Assembly (NCBI GenBank): GCA_910588225.1
Contig: CAJUQT010000006.1
Coordinates: 1 to 64,000 of the forward strand
Source of the DNA: an uncultured Acetatifactor sp.
Lineage (GTDB): Bacteria; Bacillota; Clostridia; Lachnospirales; Lachnospiraceae
Length of the DNA: 64,000 bases
Direction: 5' to 3'
Part shown: in pieces, positions 16,429 through 24,676 of the stretch
How positions within the stretch are numbered: the first letter of the stretch is position 1
Layout of the letters: the number at the start of each line of letters is the position of its first letter
Program-made: the position numbers and the translations under genes
The notes under the pieces: generated by a model
What the model was told of the DNA's origin: nothing
Seen by the model: only the letters and a program-made list of their open reading frames with translations
Database searches by the model: none

Positions 16429-18150
16429 ATGAAACGCGAAGGCCGACTGCAGATAAACTGGCGTAGAATATGGTATATGCTGTGCTTTTTTGCCCTGGGT
16501 ATCATTGATCAGAGGAGAGGAAGCGCGCCTGGAAACGTGCAGATGACTGCGGCAAACCTGACAGGAGTGGCGATTGCGGCAATGTTAGTACCTTCTCTGC
16601 AGTTAAAGCGGTTTCGGCATGTAATATATGGAATCTGGACAATCATAGCTGCGATTGGAGGAAGTGTCGCATGTACATGGGGCTGGGAGCATTATCTGTA
16701 CAGAGGCCAGTGGGTGAGCGCAGTGCTTGTGATTGCAGTGTGGGGGTATCTGATTCTTTATATTCTGCACCTTTGTGTTTCCGGTGAGGAGGAGTCGCAG
16801 ATACTGCGCAGGAAAGTGAGGAAACCGTTTTTCTGGTGTGTGGAAGCCATGTTACTCTTCATGCTTTTTTCAGTCCACGAAGGATATATGCCTTTGATGC
16901 TGCTGGTTTTAGCAGGAGGATTTTATCTGATAGGGATTCCGAAAGCGGCACGGGAGGACTTTTTTCAGGGGATGTTGAACGGAATTATCTGCTGGTTTTT
17001 TGTGCAGCAAATCATTGCGTTTGGCTTCAGACCTTACGATTACGTCCGCTATCGCGGCTTGTATTCCGGAGAGACTCAAAACGGGCTGTTTTATATGATT
17101 GTCTATTGTGCATTCCTTGTAAAGTGGCTGTGGCTGAAGGAAAGCGGCAGACACCGGGTCTGGTCATGGATCCATTTTTTCCTGGCGGCGGGATGTGTCA
17201 GCTTTACTTTATTTACAGGCGGCCGTTCGCCTTTAGTGGGGATAGCTTTGGCCACGGTGGTGGTACTGATATGGTATGATATTGTCTGGCGGAAGTCTTT
17301 TTACAGATTGCTGCTGCACGGTGTTTTGGGGCTGGCCTGCGTGGTTGTCACTTTTCCTGTGGTTTATGGATGTATTCGGTATCTTCCCACAGTTCTGCAT
17401 CACCCTGTCTGGTTTGAAGGGGAATACAACGGAAATAATGTAATGTATAATGACCCCTGGGACAGCCCAAAATACATTTCTTTTGAGACGGCAGTTGACA
17501 TTAATATAGGACGCATTCTCCAGGTAATCGGTATTGATATCAGGAAATGGACTTCTGAGATACCGGGCAGTGCATGGGTAATGAGAGTACATGCTCAGGA
17601 GCCGGGGGAACTGGAAGAATCGGGTGAACAGGGAGAGCCGGGGGATACACAGGAAAATCCATTCACTCTGCCGGACACAGAGAGAGGAAATTCTGTTGAT
17701 GTGCGGAAGGTGATACATGTTTACTGCATTCAGCATTTGAACTGGAGAGGGCATGCCAAACGGGCTGGATTTTATATATTTGATGGGCTTTTGATAGATC
17801 ATGCTCATAATATGTTCCTGGAGATAGGATATAACCACGGGATACCGGCAGGCTTATTGTTTGTGGGAATTTATTTTTACAGCCTTATCTGGTCATTCAG
17901 GAAACGCCGGCTGGAAGGGATGCTGTGTGTAACCTTTTTGCTGGCAATTCTGGGTTACGGTATGTTTGAAATGGCCGTTGTAACGGGACAGATAACGGTA
18001 TCATTAATGGGGATATTATTTTGCCTGGCAGGGGAGGAAGGCGAAGAGCCGGAGACTGCCATGGGAAGTCGGCAAAAGGAGGAAGCGGCTGTCACAGAAA
18101 TATGCGAGATTGAAAGTTCAGTGGGTGAGAATACCTCTGCGGGTGTGTAA
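16429..18150 (+). CDS. O-antigen ligase/polymerase-like membrane protein (WaaL/Wzy type)
   Basis: A 573-residue polytopic protein with about 12 helices. A TGGRSPLVGI motif in the middle and, after a long extracytoplasmic loop (roughly residues 320-445, with an acidic insertion near 385-415), DHAHNMFLEIGYNHGI are the two hallmarks of the O-antigen ligase family; the RSP Arg and DHAHN His are the expected functional residues. It may polymerise a second glycan or ligate glycan to its carrier. It follows the Wzz-like gene by 54 bases. Its C-terminus is hydrophilic and acidic. Confidence 0.75.
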   Translation: MKREGRLQINWRRIWYMLCFFALGIIDQRRGSAPGNVQMTAANLTGVAIAAMLVPSLQLKRFRHVIYGIWTIIAAIGGSVACTWGWEHYLYRGQWVSAVLVIAVWGYLILYILHLCVSGEEESQILRRKVRKPFFWCVEAMLLFMLFSVHEGYMPLMLLVLAGGFYLIGIPKAAREDFFQGMLNGIICWFFVQQIIAFGFRPYDYVRYRGLYSGETQNGLFYMIVYCAFLVKWLWLKESGRHRVWSWIHFFLAAGCVSFTLFTGGRSPLVGIALATVVVLIWYDIVWRKSFYRLLLHGVLGLACVVVTFPVVYGCIRYLPTVLHHPVWFEGEYNGNNVMYNDPWDSPKYISFETAVDINIGRILQVIGIDIRKWTSEIPGSAWVMRVHAQEPGELEESGEQGEPGDTQENPFTLPDTERGNSVDVRKVIHVYCIQHLNWRGHAKRAGFYIFDGLLIDHAHNMFLEIGYNHGIPAGLLFVGIYFYSLIWSFRKRRLEGMLCVTFLLAILGYGMFEMAVVTGQITVSLMGILFCLAGEEGEEPETAMGSRQKEEAAVTEICEIESSVGENTSAGV

Positions 18151-18237
18151 GTGTGCCTGTGGAGGTATTTTTATATAGTTGTTTTCCTTAAAATGAATAT
18201 GTTAAAAAATATTCGTCTGACAGGAGGATAACAAAAG

Positions 18238-18837
18238 ATGACCAAAGGAAAGGTGTACGGTTATGTGAGAGTGTCAACGGTGCAGCAGCATCAGGACAGG
18301 CAATATATTGCCATTAAAAAGTATGGTGTGCCGGAGGAAAATATTTTTGCAGACAGGCAGTCCGGAAAGGATTTTGAACGGCCAGGCTATAAGAAGGTGA
18401 TAGAAACATTACGGCAAAATGATACTCTGGTCATTAAAAGCATTGATCGTCTGGGACGGAATTTTGATGATTTGCTTGAACAATGGAGACATATTACGGT
18501 GGAAAAACAGGCGGGAATCATTGTGCTGGATATGCCGATGCTGAATTGTGGGCTGGATGATCAGCTTATGGCCCGGGCGATTGGACAGATCATGTTGATA
18601 GTTCTCTCCTATCTGGCTGAAAATGAACGGATTACCACAAGGCAGAGGCAGGCGGAAGGAATTGCAGCGGCGAAGCTGCGGGGCGTGAAATTTGGGAGGC
18701 GGGCTAAGGAAGTTCCGGTAGAATTTGAAAATGTGAAAGCGATGTGGCGGGAAGGACGCTGTTCAGCCACAGCTGCCGCCAAAATGCTGGGAGTGGATTT
18801 TCATACATTTAAAAAGTGGATTTACGAGGGGAGGTAA
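18238..18837 (+). CDS. Small serine recombinase (resolvase/invertase type)
   Basis: A 199-residue site-specific recombinase. The catalytic domain opens with YGYVRVSTVQQHQDRQ (catalytic Ser13 in RVST) and contains IKSIDRLGRNFDD; the C-terminal 45 residues form a helix-turn-helix (SATAAAKMLGVDFHTFKKW). It has an AGGAGG ribosome site. Small serine recombinases are often DNA invertases, some of which switch surface glycan promoters, or resolvases of transposons. I found no matching pair of inverted crossover sites nearby, so its target is unknown. Confidence 0.88.
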   Translation: MTKGKVYGYVRVSTVQQHQDRQYIAIKKYGVPEENIFADRQSGKDFERPGYKKVIETLRQNDTLVIKSIDRLGRNFDDLLEQWRHITVEKQAGIIVLDMPMLNCGLDDQLMARAIGQIMLIVLSYLAENERITTRQRQAEGIAAAKLRGVKFGRRAKEVPVEFENVKAMWREGRCSATAAAKMLGVDFHTFKKWIYEGR

Positions 18838-18929
18838 GAGTTCGGCTATTCCCTTTTTTCATTCCGCGTGTTAATATAAAAAAGTCAATAAAAATGGAGA
18901 AGGAAGCTTCAGAAACGGAGACAGGTCAG

Positions 18930-19448
18930 ATGAAGAAAACGGTTATTATTATCAATGGAAACGGCGGTGTGGGAAAAGATACCCTGTGCCTGTTTGCAGG
19001 CAGGCATTTCAGAGTGCGTAATGTGTCGTCGATTACTCCTATCAAGGAGATTGCCGAAAAATACGGAGGATGGAACGGAGAAAAGGATCCCAGGTCGCGA
19101 AAATTTCTGGCAGATTTAAAGGAATTGTTTGTGAACTATAATGATCTGCCTTTTCAATATCTATGCAGGGAATACGAGGATTTTATGCAGAGTGACGAGG
19201 AGCTGATGTTTGCCCATATCCGGGAAGGAGAAGAGATTGAGAAGCTGAGAAGCCGGATAAAGACATCCTGTGTTACTCTGCTGGTTACCAGACAGCAGAA
19301 TGCGCAGACCAGCTGGGGGAATGCTTCGGATGATAATGTGGGCAGCTTTCACTATGATTATGTTTATGCGAATGACAGAAGGCTGGAAGAAGCAGAAGAG
19401 GATTTCTGTAGATTTTTAAGAGAGTCTTTGACAGAAGAACAGGACTGA
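18930..19448 (+). CDS. P-loop (nucleotide kinase-like) protein
   Basis: A 172-residue protein starting MKKTVIIINGNGGVGKDTLC, a Walker A motif of the type seen in nucleoside-monophosphate and dephospho-CoA kinases. TLLVTRQQN resembles the later nucleotide-binding strand, and the short acidic C-terminus ends the domain. ATG 18930 has an upstream GGAG; ATG 18894 is possible but has no ribosome site. It lies 92 bases after the recombinase and just before the BlaI-like gene. The substrate cannot be told; a role in sugar activation is not indicated. Confidence 0.6.
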   Translation: MKKTVIIINGNGGVGKDTLCLFAGRHFRVRNVSSITPIKEIAEKYGGWNGEKDPRSRKFLADLKELFVNYNDLPFQYLCREYEDFMQSDEELMFAHIREGEEIEKLRSRIKTSCVTLLVTRQQNAQTSWGNASDDNVGSFHYDYVYANDRRLEEAEEDFCRFLRESLTEEQD

Positions 19449-19456
19449 GGAGGTGG

Positions 19457-19831
19457 ATGGTGAAGGAATGTTATAGTATGGCTAAAACGGAAAAAGAAAT
19501 TATGGAGGTGCTATGGGAAGCAGGAGGACCTGTTCAGACAGGTGTATTGCTGGAGCGGATGCGGGCCAGAGGAAGAGAATGGAAGCGCCAGACGCTGAAT
19601 ACGCTGCTGGTTCGGCTGGATGAAAAGGGAATTGTCAGCCGCAGTCATGCATACGTCCAAGCGGCTCTGACCAGAGAGGAGCTGCGGCAGAAGGAAACGC
19701 AGGATATTTTGGATGATTTTTACGGAGGGAAAATCGGGAATTTTTTTGCTGCTTTGACAGGACATATATCTCTGAAGGATGAAGAGGTGGATAAATTAAA
19801 TGAGCTGATTGATCAGCTGCGTGAGCAGTAG
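19457..19831 (+). CDS. BlaI/MecI/CopY-family transcriptional repressor
   Basis: A 124-residue winged-helix protein: EKEIMEVLWEAGGPVQTGVLLERM, then WKRQTLNTLLVRLDEKGIVSRS (recognition helix and wing), then a C-terminal dimerisation tail. This is the length and layout of BlaI/MecI. GAGGAGG immediately precedes ATG 19457; GTG 19460 is equally possible. Paired with the M56 peptidase gene that follows by 14 bases. No beta-lactamase or PBP2a gene is in the window, so this pair may sense another cell-envelope signal. I saw no TACAnnTGTA operator in its own upstream gap. Confidence 0.87.
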   Translation: MVKECYSMAKTEKEIMEVLWEAGGPVQTGVLLERMRARGREWKRQTLNTLLVRLDEKGIVSRSHAYVQAALTREELRQKETQDILDDFYGGKIGNFFAALTGHISLKDEEVDKLNELIDQLREQ

Positions 19832-19845
19832 AAAGGCAAAAATAA

Positions 19846-20847
19846 ATGGTTTATCTGCTGCTGATAACGTTTGCCGGGAGTATATTGTTTTCCAGTTACC
19901 TGATCTGGCAGAAGCTGTTTGATAACTGCCTGACAGAAGCCATGAAATACAGGGCGCTGAACATAGTACTTTTGGAGTACCTGGTGCCATGGGGCTGGCT
20001 GAAACGGTCGTATGAAATGTTGTTTACTATATTTTCAGGCACGAAAACGGTGAATGGAGCGGGGATACAGGGAACATGCCTTGCGGCGGCCTGTCTGGCA
20101 GAAGTGCCGGAGGCGAAGAGAGAATGCTGGATTCTTGAAGCTGGGAACAGCAAGTGGATTTTGCTGGTAGGAATAGTGTGGGGATCTGGGGTAATTACAA
20201 TATCAGCAGCAAAAGTGGTGCGGTATTTTTACGAAAGAAGGCTTATTCTTGCTCTGACTGGGGAATGTAACGATGACAGTCTGGAGAAGATGGTGAAGGA
20301 CTTAAAGGAAGAACTTGGCTATAAAGGACAGGTAAAGCTGCTTAGAATTTTTGGAGAGAAAATTTCGCTTGCCATAGGTGTGAAGGAACCGACTATTATT
20401 CTGCAGGAGACAGGCTCGGTGCGGGAGCAGAATTTCGTTCTGCGGCATGAGATGCTGCATACAGCCAGAAGGGATGCTTTTTTGATGCTGTTTCTGGAAT
20501 TGCTTTCCTGTTTGCACTGGTTTAATCCTCTGATTTATATCCTGAGAAGAAATTTTGCATTTGTGAAAGAGACATCTTGTGATGAATGGGTTATCCGCAG
20601 GTGTACAAAGGAGGAGTGCACAATATATGCAAAGCTGATTACAGACAGTTTGAGAGGTCAGAGAAGAAATCTGATGATTGGCAGTGAACTTGGAAAGGAT
20701 TACAGACAGGCTATTCGGAGAGTGAAATTGATTATGAATAGAAAGGAAATAGGATGGCTGAGAAAATGTGCGGCTGTCAGCTGCTTTGTGCTGTTGCTGG
20801 CGGCAGATTCTCTGACAGCACTTTTGTATCCTGCATTTTTCTTATGA
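19846..20847 (+). CDS. BlaR1/MecR1-like M56 family membrane metallopeptidase
   Basis: A 333-residue protein with several membrane helices and the zinc peptidase motif HEMLH (201-205) in VLRHEMLHTARRD, plus the following CDEWVIRR segment typical of M56 enzymes. Known relatives cleave or inactivate the paired BlaI repressor after sensing an envelope ligand. This protein stops after the final helix (LLYPAFFL) and lacks the roughly 250-residue penicillin-binding sensor domain of BlaR1, so it must receive its signal differently. Forms an operon with the repressor; a strong hairpin follows at 20942-20988. Confidence 0.83.
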   Translation: MVYLLLITFAGSILFSSYLIWQKLFDNCLTEAMKYRALNIVLLEYLVPWGWLKRSYEMLFTIFSGTKTVNGAGIQGTCLAAACLAEVPEAKRECWILEAGNSKWILLVGIVWGSGVITISAAKVVRYFYERRLILALTGECNDDSLEKMVKDLKEELGYKGQVKLLRIFGEKISLAIGVKEPTIILQETGSVREQNFVLRHEMLHTARRDAFLMLFLELLSCLHWFNPLIYILRRNFAFVKETSCDEWVIRRCTKEECTIYAKLITDSLRGQRRNLMIGSELGKDYRQAIRRVKLIMNRKEIGWLRKCAAVSCFVLLLAADSLTALLYPAFFL

Positions 20848-20867
20848 ACGGAGTGAACAGTGACGAT

Positions 20868-20886
20868 TTTGTCGATATTTGTCGAT
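20868..20886 (+). repeat. Tandem TTTGTCGAT direct repeat upstream of a promoter
   Basis: Two copies of TTTGTCGAT (20868-20876 and 20878-20886) with a 10-base period, that is one helical turn, lying just before the -35 box at 20896. This spacing fits an operator for a dimeric regulator. Confidence 0.45.
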
Positions 20887-20895
20887 GGCTTTTTC

Positions 20896-20924
20896 TTTAC
20901 ATGTGATGGTGTCGGCATTATAAT
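20896..20924 (+). promoter_or_regulatory. Promoter in the blaR1-like/gmd gap
   Basis: TTTACA (20896-20901), a 17-base spacer and TATAAT (20919-20924). Transcription would begin near 20931, only about ten bases before the strong hairpin at 20942, so it would make either a very short RNA or a leader for gmd that is subject to termination. Confidence 0.6.
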
Positions 20925-20941
20925 TGTATTCATAAAAGGGG

Positions 20942-20989
20942 AAATGAAATTGGCGGCTTCCGGGATACCGGGGCTGCCAATTTCATTTT
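20942..20989 (+). terminator. Strong hairpin terminator after the blaR1-like gene
   Basis: AAATGAAATTGGC (20942-20954) pairs perfectly with GCCAATTTCATTT (20976-20988); the inner part (CCGG-GATA-CCGG at 20960-20971) pairs further. It is followed by TTTTAGAAGTATTTT. It probably ends the repressor/peptidase operon; given the promoter just upstream it may also act as an attenuator. Confidence 0.7.
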
Positions 20990-21004
20990 AGAAGTATTTT
21001 CTGA

Positions 21005-21033
21005 TTGGAATTATAGGGAAAACCTGCTATAAT
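21005..21033 (+). promoter_or_regulatory. Promoter of the gmd-glf-manC-pseC operon
   Basis: TTGGAA (21005-21010), 17 bases, TATAAT (21028-21033), 100 bases before the gmd start. The flanks GATTGGAATT and CTGCTATAATA are identical to those of the pseB promoter. Confidence 0.75.
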
Positions 21034-21132
21034 AAACCATCATGGATGATTACCATTATGTATGGTTATCGGCTCTGGTGTTAACAGTAATAGAAATACA
21101 ATCAACAGAGATTATAGATGAAGGAGAATTGT

Positions 21133-22218
21133 ATGAGTGAGGTTAAGACAGAGACTGACAAAAAAAGAGCGTTGATTACGGGAATTACGGGACAGGATGG
21201 CTCTTATCTGGCTGAGTTTTTGCTGGAGAAGGAGTATGAAGTACACGGTATTGTGCGGAGGGCCTCCATATCCAATACAGATCGGATTGAACATTTGCTG
21301 GCGGAGAATGCTGTCACACTGCATGACGGCGACCTGTCAGACTCTTCGTCGTTGATTAACATCATTGGGATGGTGCGGCCGGATGAAATTTATAATCTGG
21401 CAGCGCAGTCTCATGTCAGGGTCTCTTTTGAAGTACCGGAATATACGGGAGATGTGGATGCCATCGGCGTGCTGAGAATTCTGGAAGCGGTCCGGGTTCT
21501 GGGACTGGCCGGGAAGACCCGGATTTATCAGGCTTCTACTTCGGAACTTTATGGAAAGGTGGAGGAGGTGCCGCAGAGAGAGACCACACCTTTTCATCCT
21601 TATAGCCCCTATGCGGTGGCAAAACAGTATGGCTTCTGGATTGTCAGAGAGTATCGCGAGGCATATGATATGTTTGCCGTGAATGGTATTTTATTCAATC
21701 ACGAATCCGAGCGGCGGGGGGAAAATTTTGTCACTCGCAAGATTACGCTGGCCGCGGGGCGGATTGCCGAGGGATTGCAGGATTGTCTGGAGCTGGGGAA
21801 TCTGGATTCACTGCGGGATTGGGGATATGCCAGAGACTATGTGGAATGTATGTGGCTGATGCTGCAGCATGATATCCCGGAGGATTTTGTCATTGCCACA
21901 GGGGTGCAGCATACGGTCAGGGACTTTGCGGAGAGAGCCTTCCGGGCGAATGGTATTCAGATTCGCTGGGAAGGAAAGGGAATCGAAGAAAAAGGTTATG
22001 ATCTGGCTACGGGCAGAGCCGTAATTCGGGTGAATGTGGCCTGGTTCCGCCCGACGGATGTGGACAACCTTCTGGGAGATCCATCCAAGGCCAGGACAGT
22101 GCTGGGCTGGAACCCTCAGAAGACCAGCTATGAGGAACTGGTGCGGATTATGGCGGAGCATGATCGGGAGCTGGCCAAAAGGGAAGCGAAGATAAAGCGG
22201 GCATTGGAGGAAGCGTAA
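21133..22218 (+). CDS. gmd: GDP-mannose 4,6-dehydratase
   Basis: A 361-residue enzyme making GDP-4-keto-6-deoxy-D-mannose. Motifs are GITGQDGSYLAEFLL (cofactor site), NLAAQSHVRVSFE, STSELYGKV with the catalytic Thr/Ser-Glu, YSPYAVAKQYG (Tyr-x3-Lys) and NHESERRGENFVTRKI, all standard for Gmd. GAAGGAG six bases before ATG 21133 decides the start over ATG 21118. It heads a four-gene operon with glf, manC and pseC. No GDP-fucose synthase, GDP-rhamnose reductase or perosamine synthase is visible in the window. Confidence 0.93.
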   Translation: MSEVKTETDKKRALITGITGQDGSYLAEFLLEKEYEVHGIVRRASISNTDRIEHLLAENAVTLHDGDLSDSSSLINIIGMVRPDEIYNLAAQSHVRVSFEVPEYTGDVDAIGVLRILEAVRVLGLAGKTRIYQASTSELYGKVEEVPQRETTPFHPYSPYAVAKQYGFWIVREYREAYDMFAVNGILFNHESERRGENFVTRKITLAAGRIAEGLQDCLELGNLDSLRDWGYARDYVECMWLMLQHDIPEDFVIATGVQHTVRDFAERAFRANGIQIRWEGKGIEEKGYDLATGRAVIRVNVAWFRPTDVDNLLGDPSKARTVLGWNPQKTSYEELVRIMAEHDRELAKREAKIKRALEEA

Positions 22219-22219
22219 A

Positions 22220-23317
22220 ATGAAATATGACTATTTAATCGTGGGAGCCGGCCTGTTCGGGGCGGTATTTGCCAGAGAAGCTGCAAAAAGGGGCAGGAAA
22301 TGCCTTGTAGTGGAGAAGAGAAATCATATTGCAGGCAATATCTATTGTGAGGAAATTCACGGCATTCAGGTGCACAGATACGGCGCGCACATTTTTCACA
22401 CCTCCGATAAAAAGGTGTGGGAATATGTCAATGAATACGCGGAGTTCAACCATTATATCAATTCTCCCATAGCCCGTTACAGGGAGGAGCTTTATAATCT
22501 TCCTTTTAATATGAATACCTTCAGCAAAATGTGGGGGATTGCAACGCCCCGGGAAGCCCGCGATATCATTGCGGCGCAGATTGCCGATCTGCATATCACT
22601 CAGCCGAAGAATCTGGAGGAGCAGGCGCTGTCTTTGGTGGGGAGGGACGTATATGAGAAGCTGATTAAGGGTTATACGGAGAAGCAGTGGGGCCGTGACT
22701 GTAAGGATTTGCCTGCTTTTATCATTAGGCGGCTGCCTCTGCGTTTTACCTATGATAATAATTACTTCAATGACAGATACCAGGGAATTCCTATGGAGGG
22801 TTATACCAGGCTGGTGGAGAAGCTGTTGGAAGGAACGGAAGTGCGGCTGAACACGAATTATCTGGAGCATCGCGAAGAATGTAACGAACTGGCGGATAAG
22901 ATTATTTATACCGGGATGATTGACCAATACTATGATTATTCCCTGGGCGTGCTGGAGTATCGTTCCGTTCGCTTTGAGACGGAGGAGCTTGAGATGGAGA
23001 ATTATCAGGGGAATGCAGTGGTGAATTATACAGAGCGCGAAGTGCCCTATACCAGGATTATTGAGCATAAGCATTTTGCTTTCGGCACACAGCCAACCAC
23101 AATTATTTCCCGGGAATATTCCCGCGAGTGGAAAAGGGGAGATGAGCCCTATTATCCGGTGAATAATGAGAAAAATGATGATTTGTATGCACGGTACCGC
23201 GCCATGGCGGACCGGGAAGAGAAAGTCATCTTCGGCGGCAGGCTGGGCAGTTACAAATATTATGATATGGATAAGGTAATTGCCGCCGCCCTGGAATTGT
23301 GCGGGAAAGAATTGTAA
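22220..23317 (+). CDS. glf: UDP-galactopyranose mutase
   Basis: A 365-residue flavoenzyme interconverting UDP-galactopyranose and UDP-galactofuranose. It has the FAD motif GAGLFG (9-14), the RYGAHIFHT motif, the NLPFNMNTF segment, the EKQWG motif, and a C-terminal FGGRLGSYKYYDMD typical of Glf. GGAGGAAG lies in the end of gmd; the two genes are one base apart. Presence of glf predicts galactofuranose in the glycan, although no GlfT-like transferase can be pointed out. Confidence 0.95.
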   Translation: MKYDYLIVGAGLFGAVFAREAAKRGRKCLVVEKRNHIAGNIYCEEIHGIQVHRYGAHIFHTSDKKVWEYVNEYAEFNHYINSPIARYREELYNLPFNMNTFSKMWGIATPREARDIIAAQIADLHITQPKNLEEQALSLVGRDVYEKLIKGYTEKQWGRDCKDLPAFIIRRLPLRFTYDNNYFNDRYQGIPMEGYTRLVEKLLEGTEVRLNTNYLEHREECNELADKIIYTGMIDQYYDYSLGVLEYRSVRFETEELEMENYQGNAVVNYTEREVPYTRIIEHKHFAFGTQPTTIISREYSREWKRGDEPYYPVNNEKNDDLYARYRAMADREEKVIFGGRLGSYKYYDMDKVIAAALELCGKEL

Positions 23318-23329
23318 AAGGAGCAGAAG

Positions 23330-24661
23330 ATGAATATTGTCTTATTGTCCGGGGGAAGCGGGAAGCGCCTGTGGCCTCTGTCCAACGATATACGCTCCAA
23401 ACAGTTCGTCAGAATGCTCACCAATGAAGGCGGTGAGACCGAATCCATGCTGACAAGAGTTTATCGTCAGATTACGGAGGTGGACAGGGAGGCAAGGATT
23501 ACGGTGGCTTCCAGTAAGAAACAGGCCAGCATGATTAAAAATCAGCTGGGAGACAAGGTCAGGATTTGCGTGGAGCCCTGCCGCAGAGATACCTTTCCGG
23601 CCATCTGTCTGGCGGCCTGCTATCTCCGGGATGTGGAGCAGGTCGGTGCAGATGAGGTTGTAATAGTGTGTCCTGTGGATCCTTATGTGCAGGACTCTTA
23701 TTTTGAAGCTCTGAAAGAGTTGGAGAAGCTGGCGGAGAACGGGGACGCCAACCTGGTCCTGATGGGGATGGAACCCACTTATCCCAGTGAAAAATACGGC
23801 TATATTATTCCGGAGTCCCCGGACAGGGTAAGTCTGGTCCGGGCATTCCAGGAGAAACCGGATGTAAGTACTGCGCGGAAATATATAGAGCAGGGAGCGT
23901 TGTGGAACGGCGGCGTGTTCGCTTTCAAGCTGGGTTATCTGCTGGATAAGGCCCGTGAGGGAATCGGATTTGCGGACTACAACCAACTGTATGATCGGTA
24001 TGGAGAACAGGAGAAAATCAGCTTCGACTATGCGGTGGCAGAACAGGAGAATGCCATTCAGGTGCTTCGCTATCAGGGAGAATGGAAGGACCTGGGAACC
24101 TGGAATACGTTTTCCGAAGCTATGAGCGAGCATACACTGGGACGTGTGACTTTAAATGATACCTGTGAAAATACTCATGTGATCAATGAACTGAATATTC
24201 CGATTCTCTGCATGGGATGCAAAGATATGGTGATTGCCGCCAGCAGTGACGGCATTTTGATTTCCGATAAGGAGCAGAGCAGTTACATCAAGCCATATGT
24301 TGAGAAGCTGGAGCAGCAGGTGATGTATGCTGAAAAGTCATGGGGCAGCTTCACGGTTTTGGATGTGCAGGAGGACAGCCTGACTATCAAGATTGTGCTG
24401 CTGCCAGGACATGGGCTGTATTATCACAGTCATGAAAACAGGGACGAGGTGTGGACTGTTATGAGCGGCAGCGGGTATACTGTGCTTGACGGTGAAAAGA
24501 GAAAGGTGGGTCCTGGGGATGTGATATCCATGCCTGCAGGCTGCAGGCATACTATAGTTGCGGACAGTGAGCTGAAGGTGATAGAAGTACAGCTGGGACG
24601 CGACATCCGGGTGGAAGATAAACAGAAGTATGCAATGCCTCCGGATGCCGGTATGGAATGA
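23330..24661 (+). CDS. manC: Mannose-1-phosphate guanylyltransferase with C-terminal cupin
   Basis: A 443-residue protein. The nucleotidyltransferase domain has LSGGSGKRLWPLS near the N-terminus, a FQEKPD motif and WNGGVFAF; the C-terminal domain from about residue 335 is a cupin (KSWGSFTVLD, then YYHSHENRDEVW) as in two-domain ManC/PMI enzymes. It makes GDP-mannose for the adjacent gmd. The family's cupin carries mannose-6-phosphate isomerase activity in some members; whether it does here is not visible. Confidence 0.9.
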   Translation: MNIVLLSGGSGKRLWPLSNDIRSKQFVRMLTNEGGETESMLTRVYRQITEVDREARITVASSKKQASMIKNQLGDKVRICVEPCRRDTFPAICLAACYLRDVEQVGADEVVIVCPVDPYVQDSYFEALKELEKLAENGDANLVLMGMEPTYPSEKYGYIIPESPDRVSLVRAFQEKPDVSTARKYIEQGALWNGGVFAFKLGYLLDKAREGIGFADYNQLYDRYGEQEKISFDYAVAEQENAIQVLRYQGEWKDLGTWNTFSEAMSEHTLGRVTLNDTCENTHVINELNIPILCMGCKDMVIAASSDGILISDKEQSSYIKPYVEKLEQQVMYAEKSWGSFTVLDVQEDSLTIKIVLLPGHGLYYHSHENRDEVWTVMSGSGYTVLDGEKRKVGPGDVISMPAGCRHTIVADSELKVIEVQLGRDIRVEDKQKYAMPPDAGME

Positions 24662-24676
24662 GAGCAGGAGGATTGA

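Noticed and set aside
18151..18237. Invertible promoter next to the serine recombinase
   Set aside because: I searched this gap and the other nearby gaps by eye and found no pair of matching inverted crossover sites flanking a promoter.
22235..23074. Long open frame antisense to glf, and similar antisense frames over manC/pseC (24338-25858) and the FkbH-like gene (58713-59864)
   Set aside because: They lie entirely opposite clear conserved genes and their translations are rich in His/Arg/Leu/Gln without recognisable motifs, as expected of antisense shadows.
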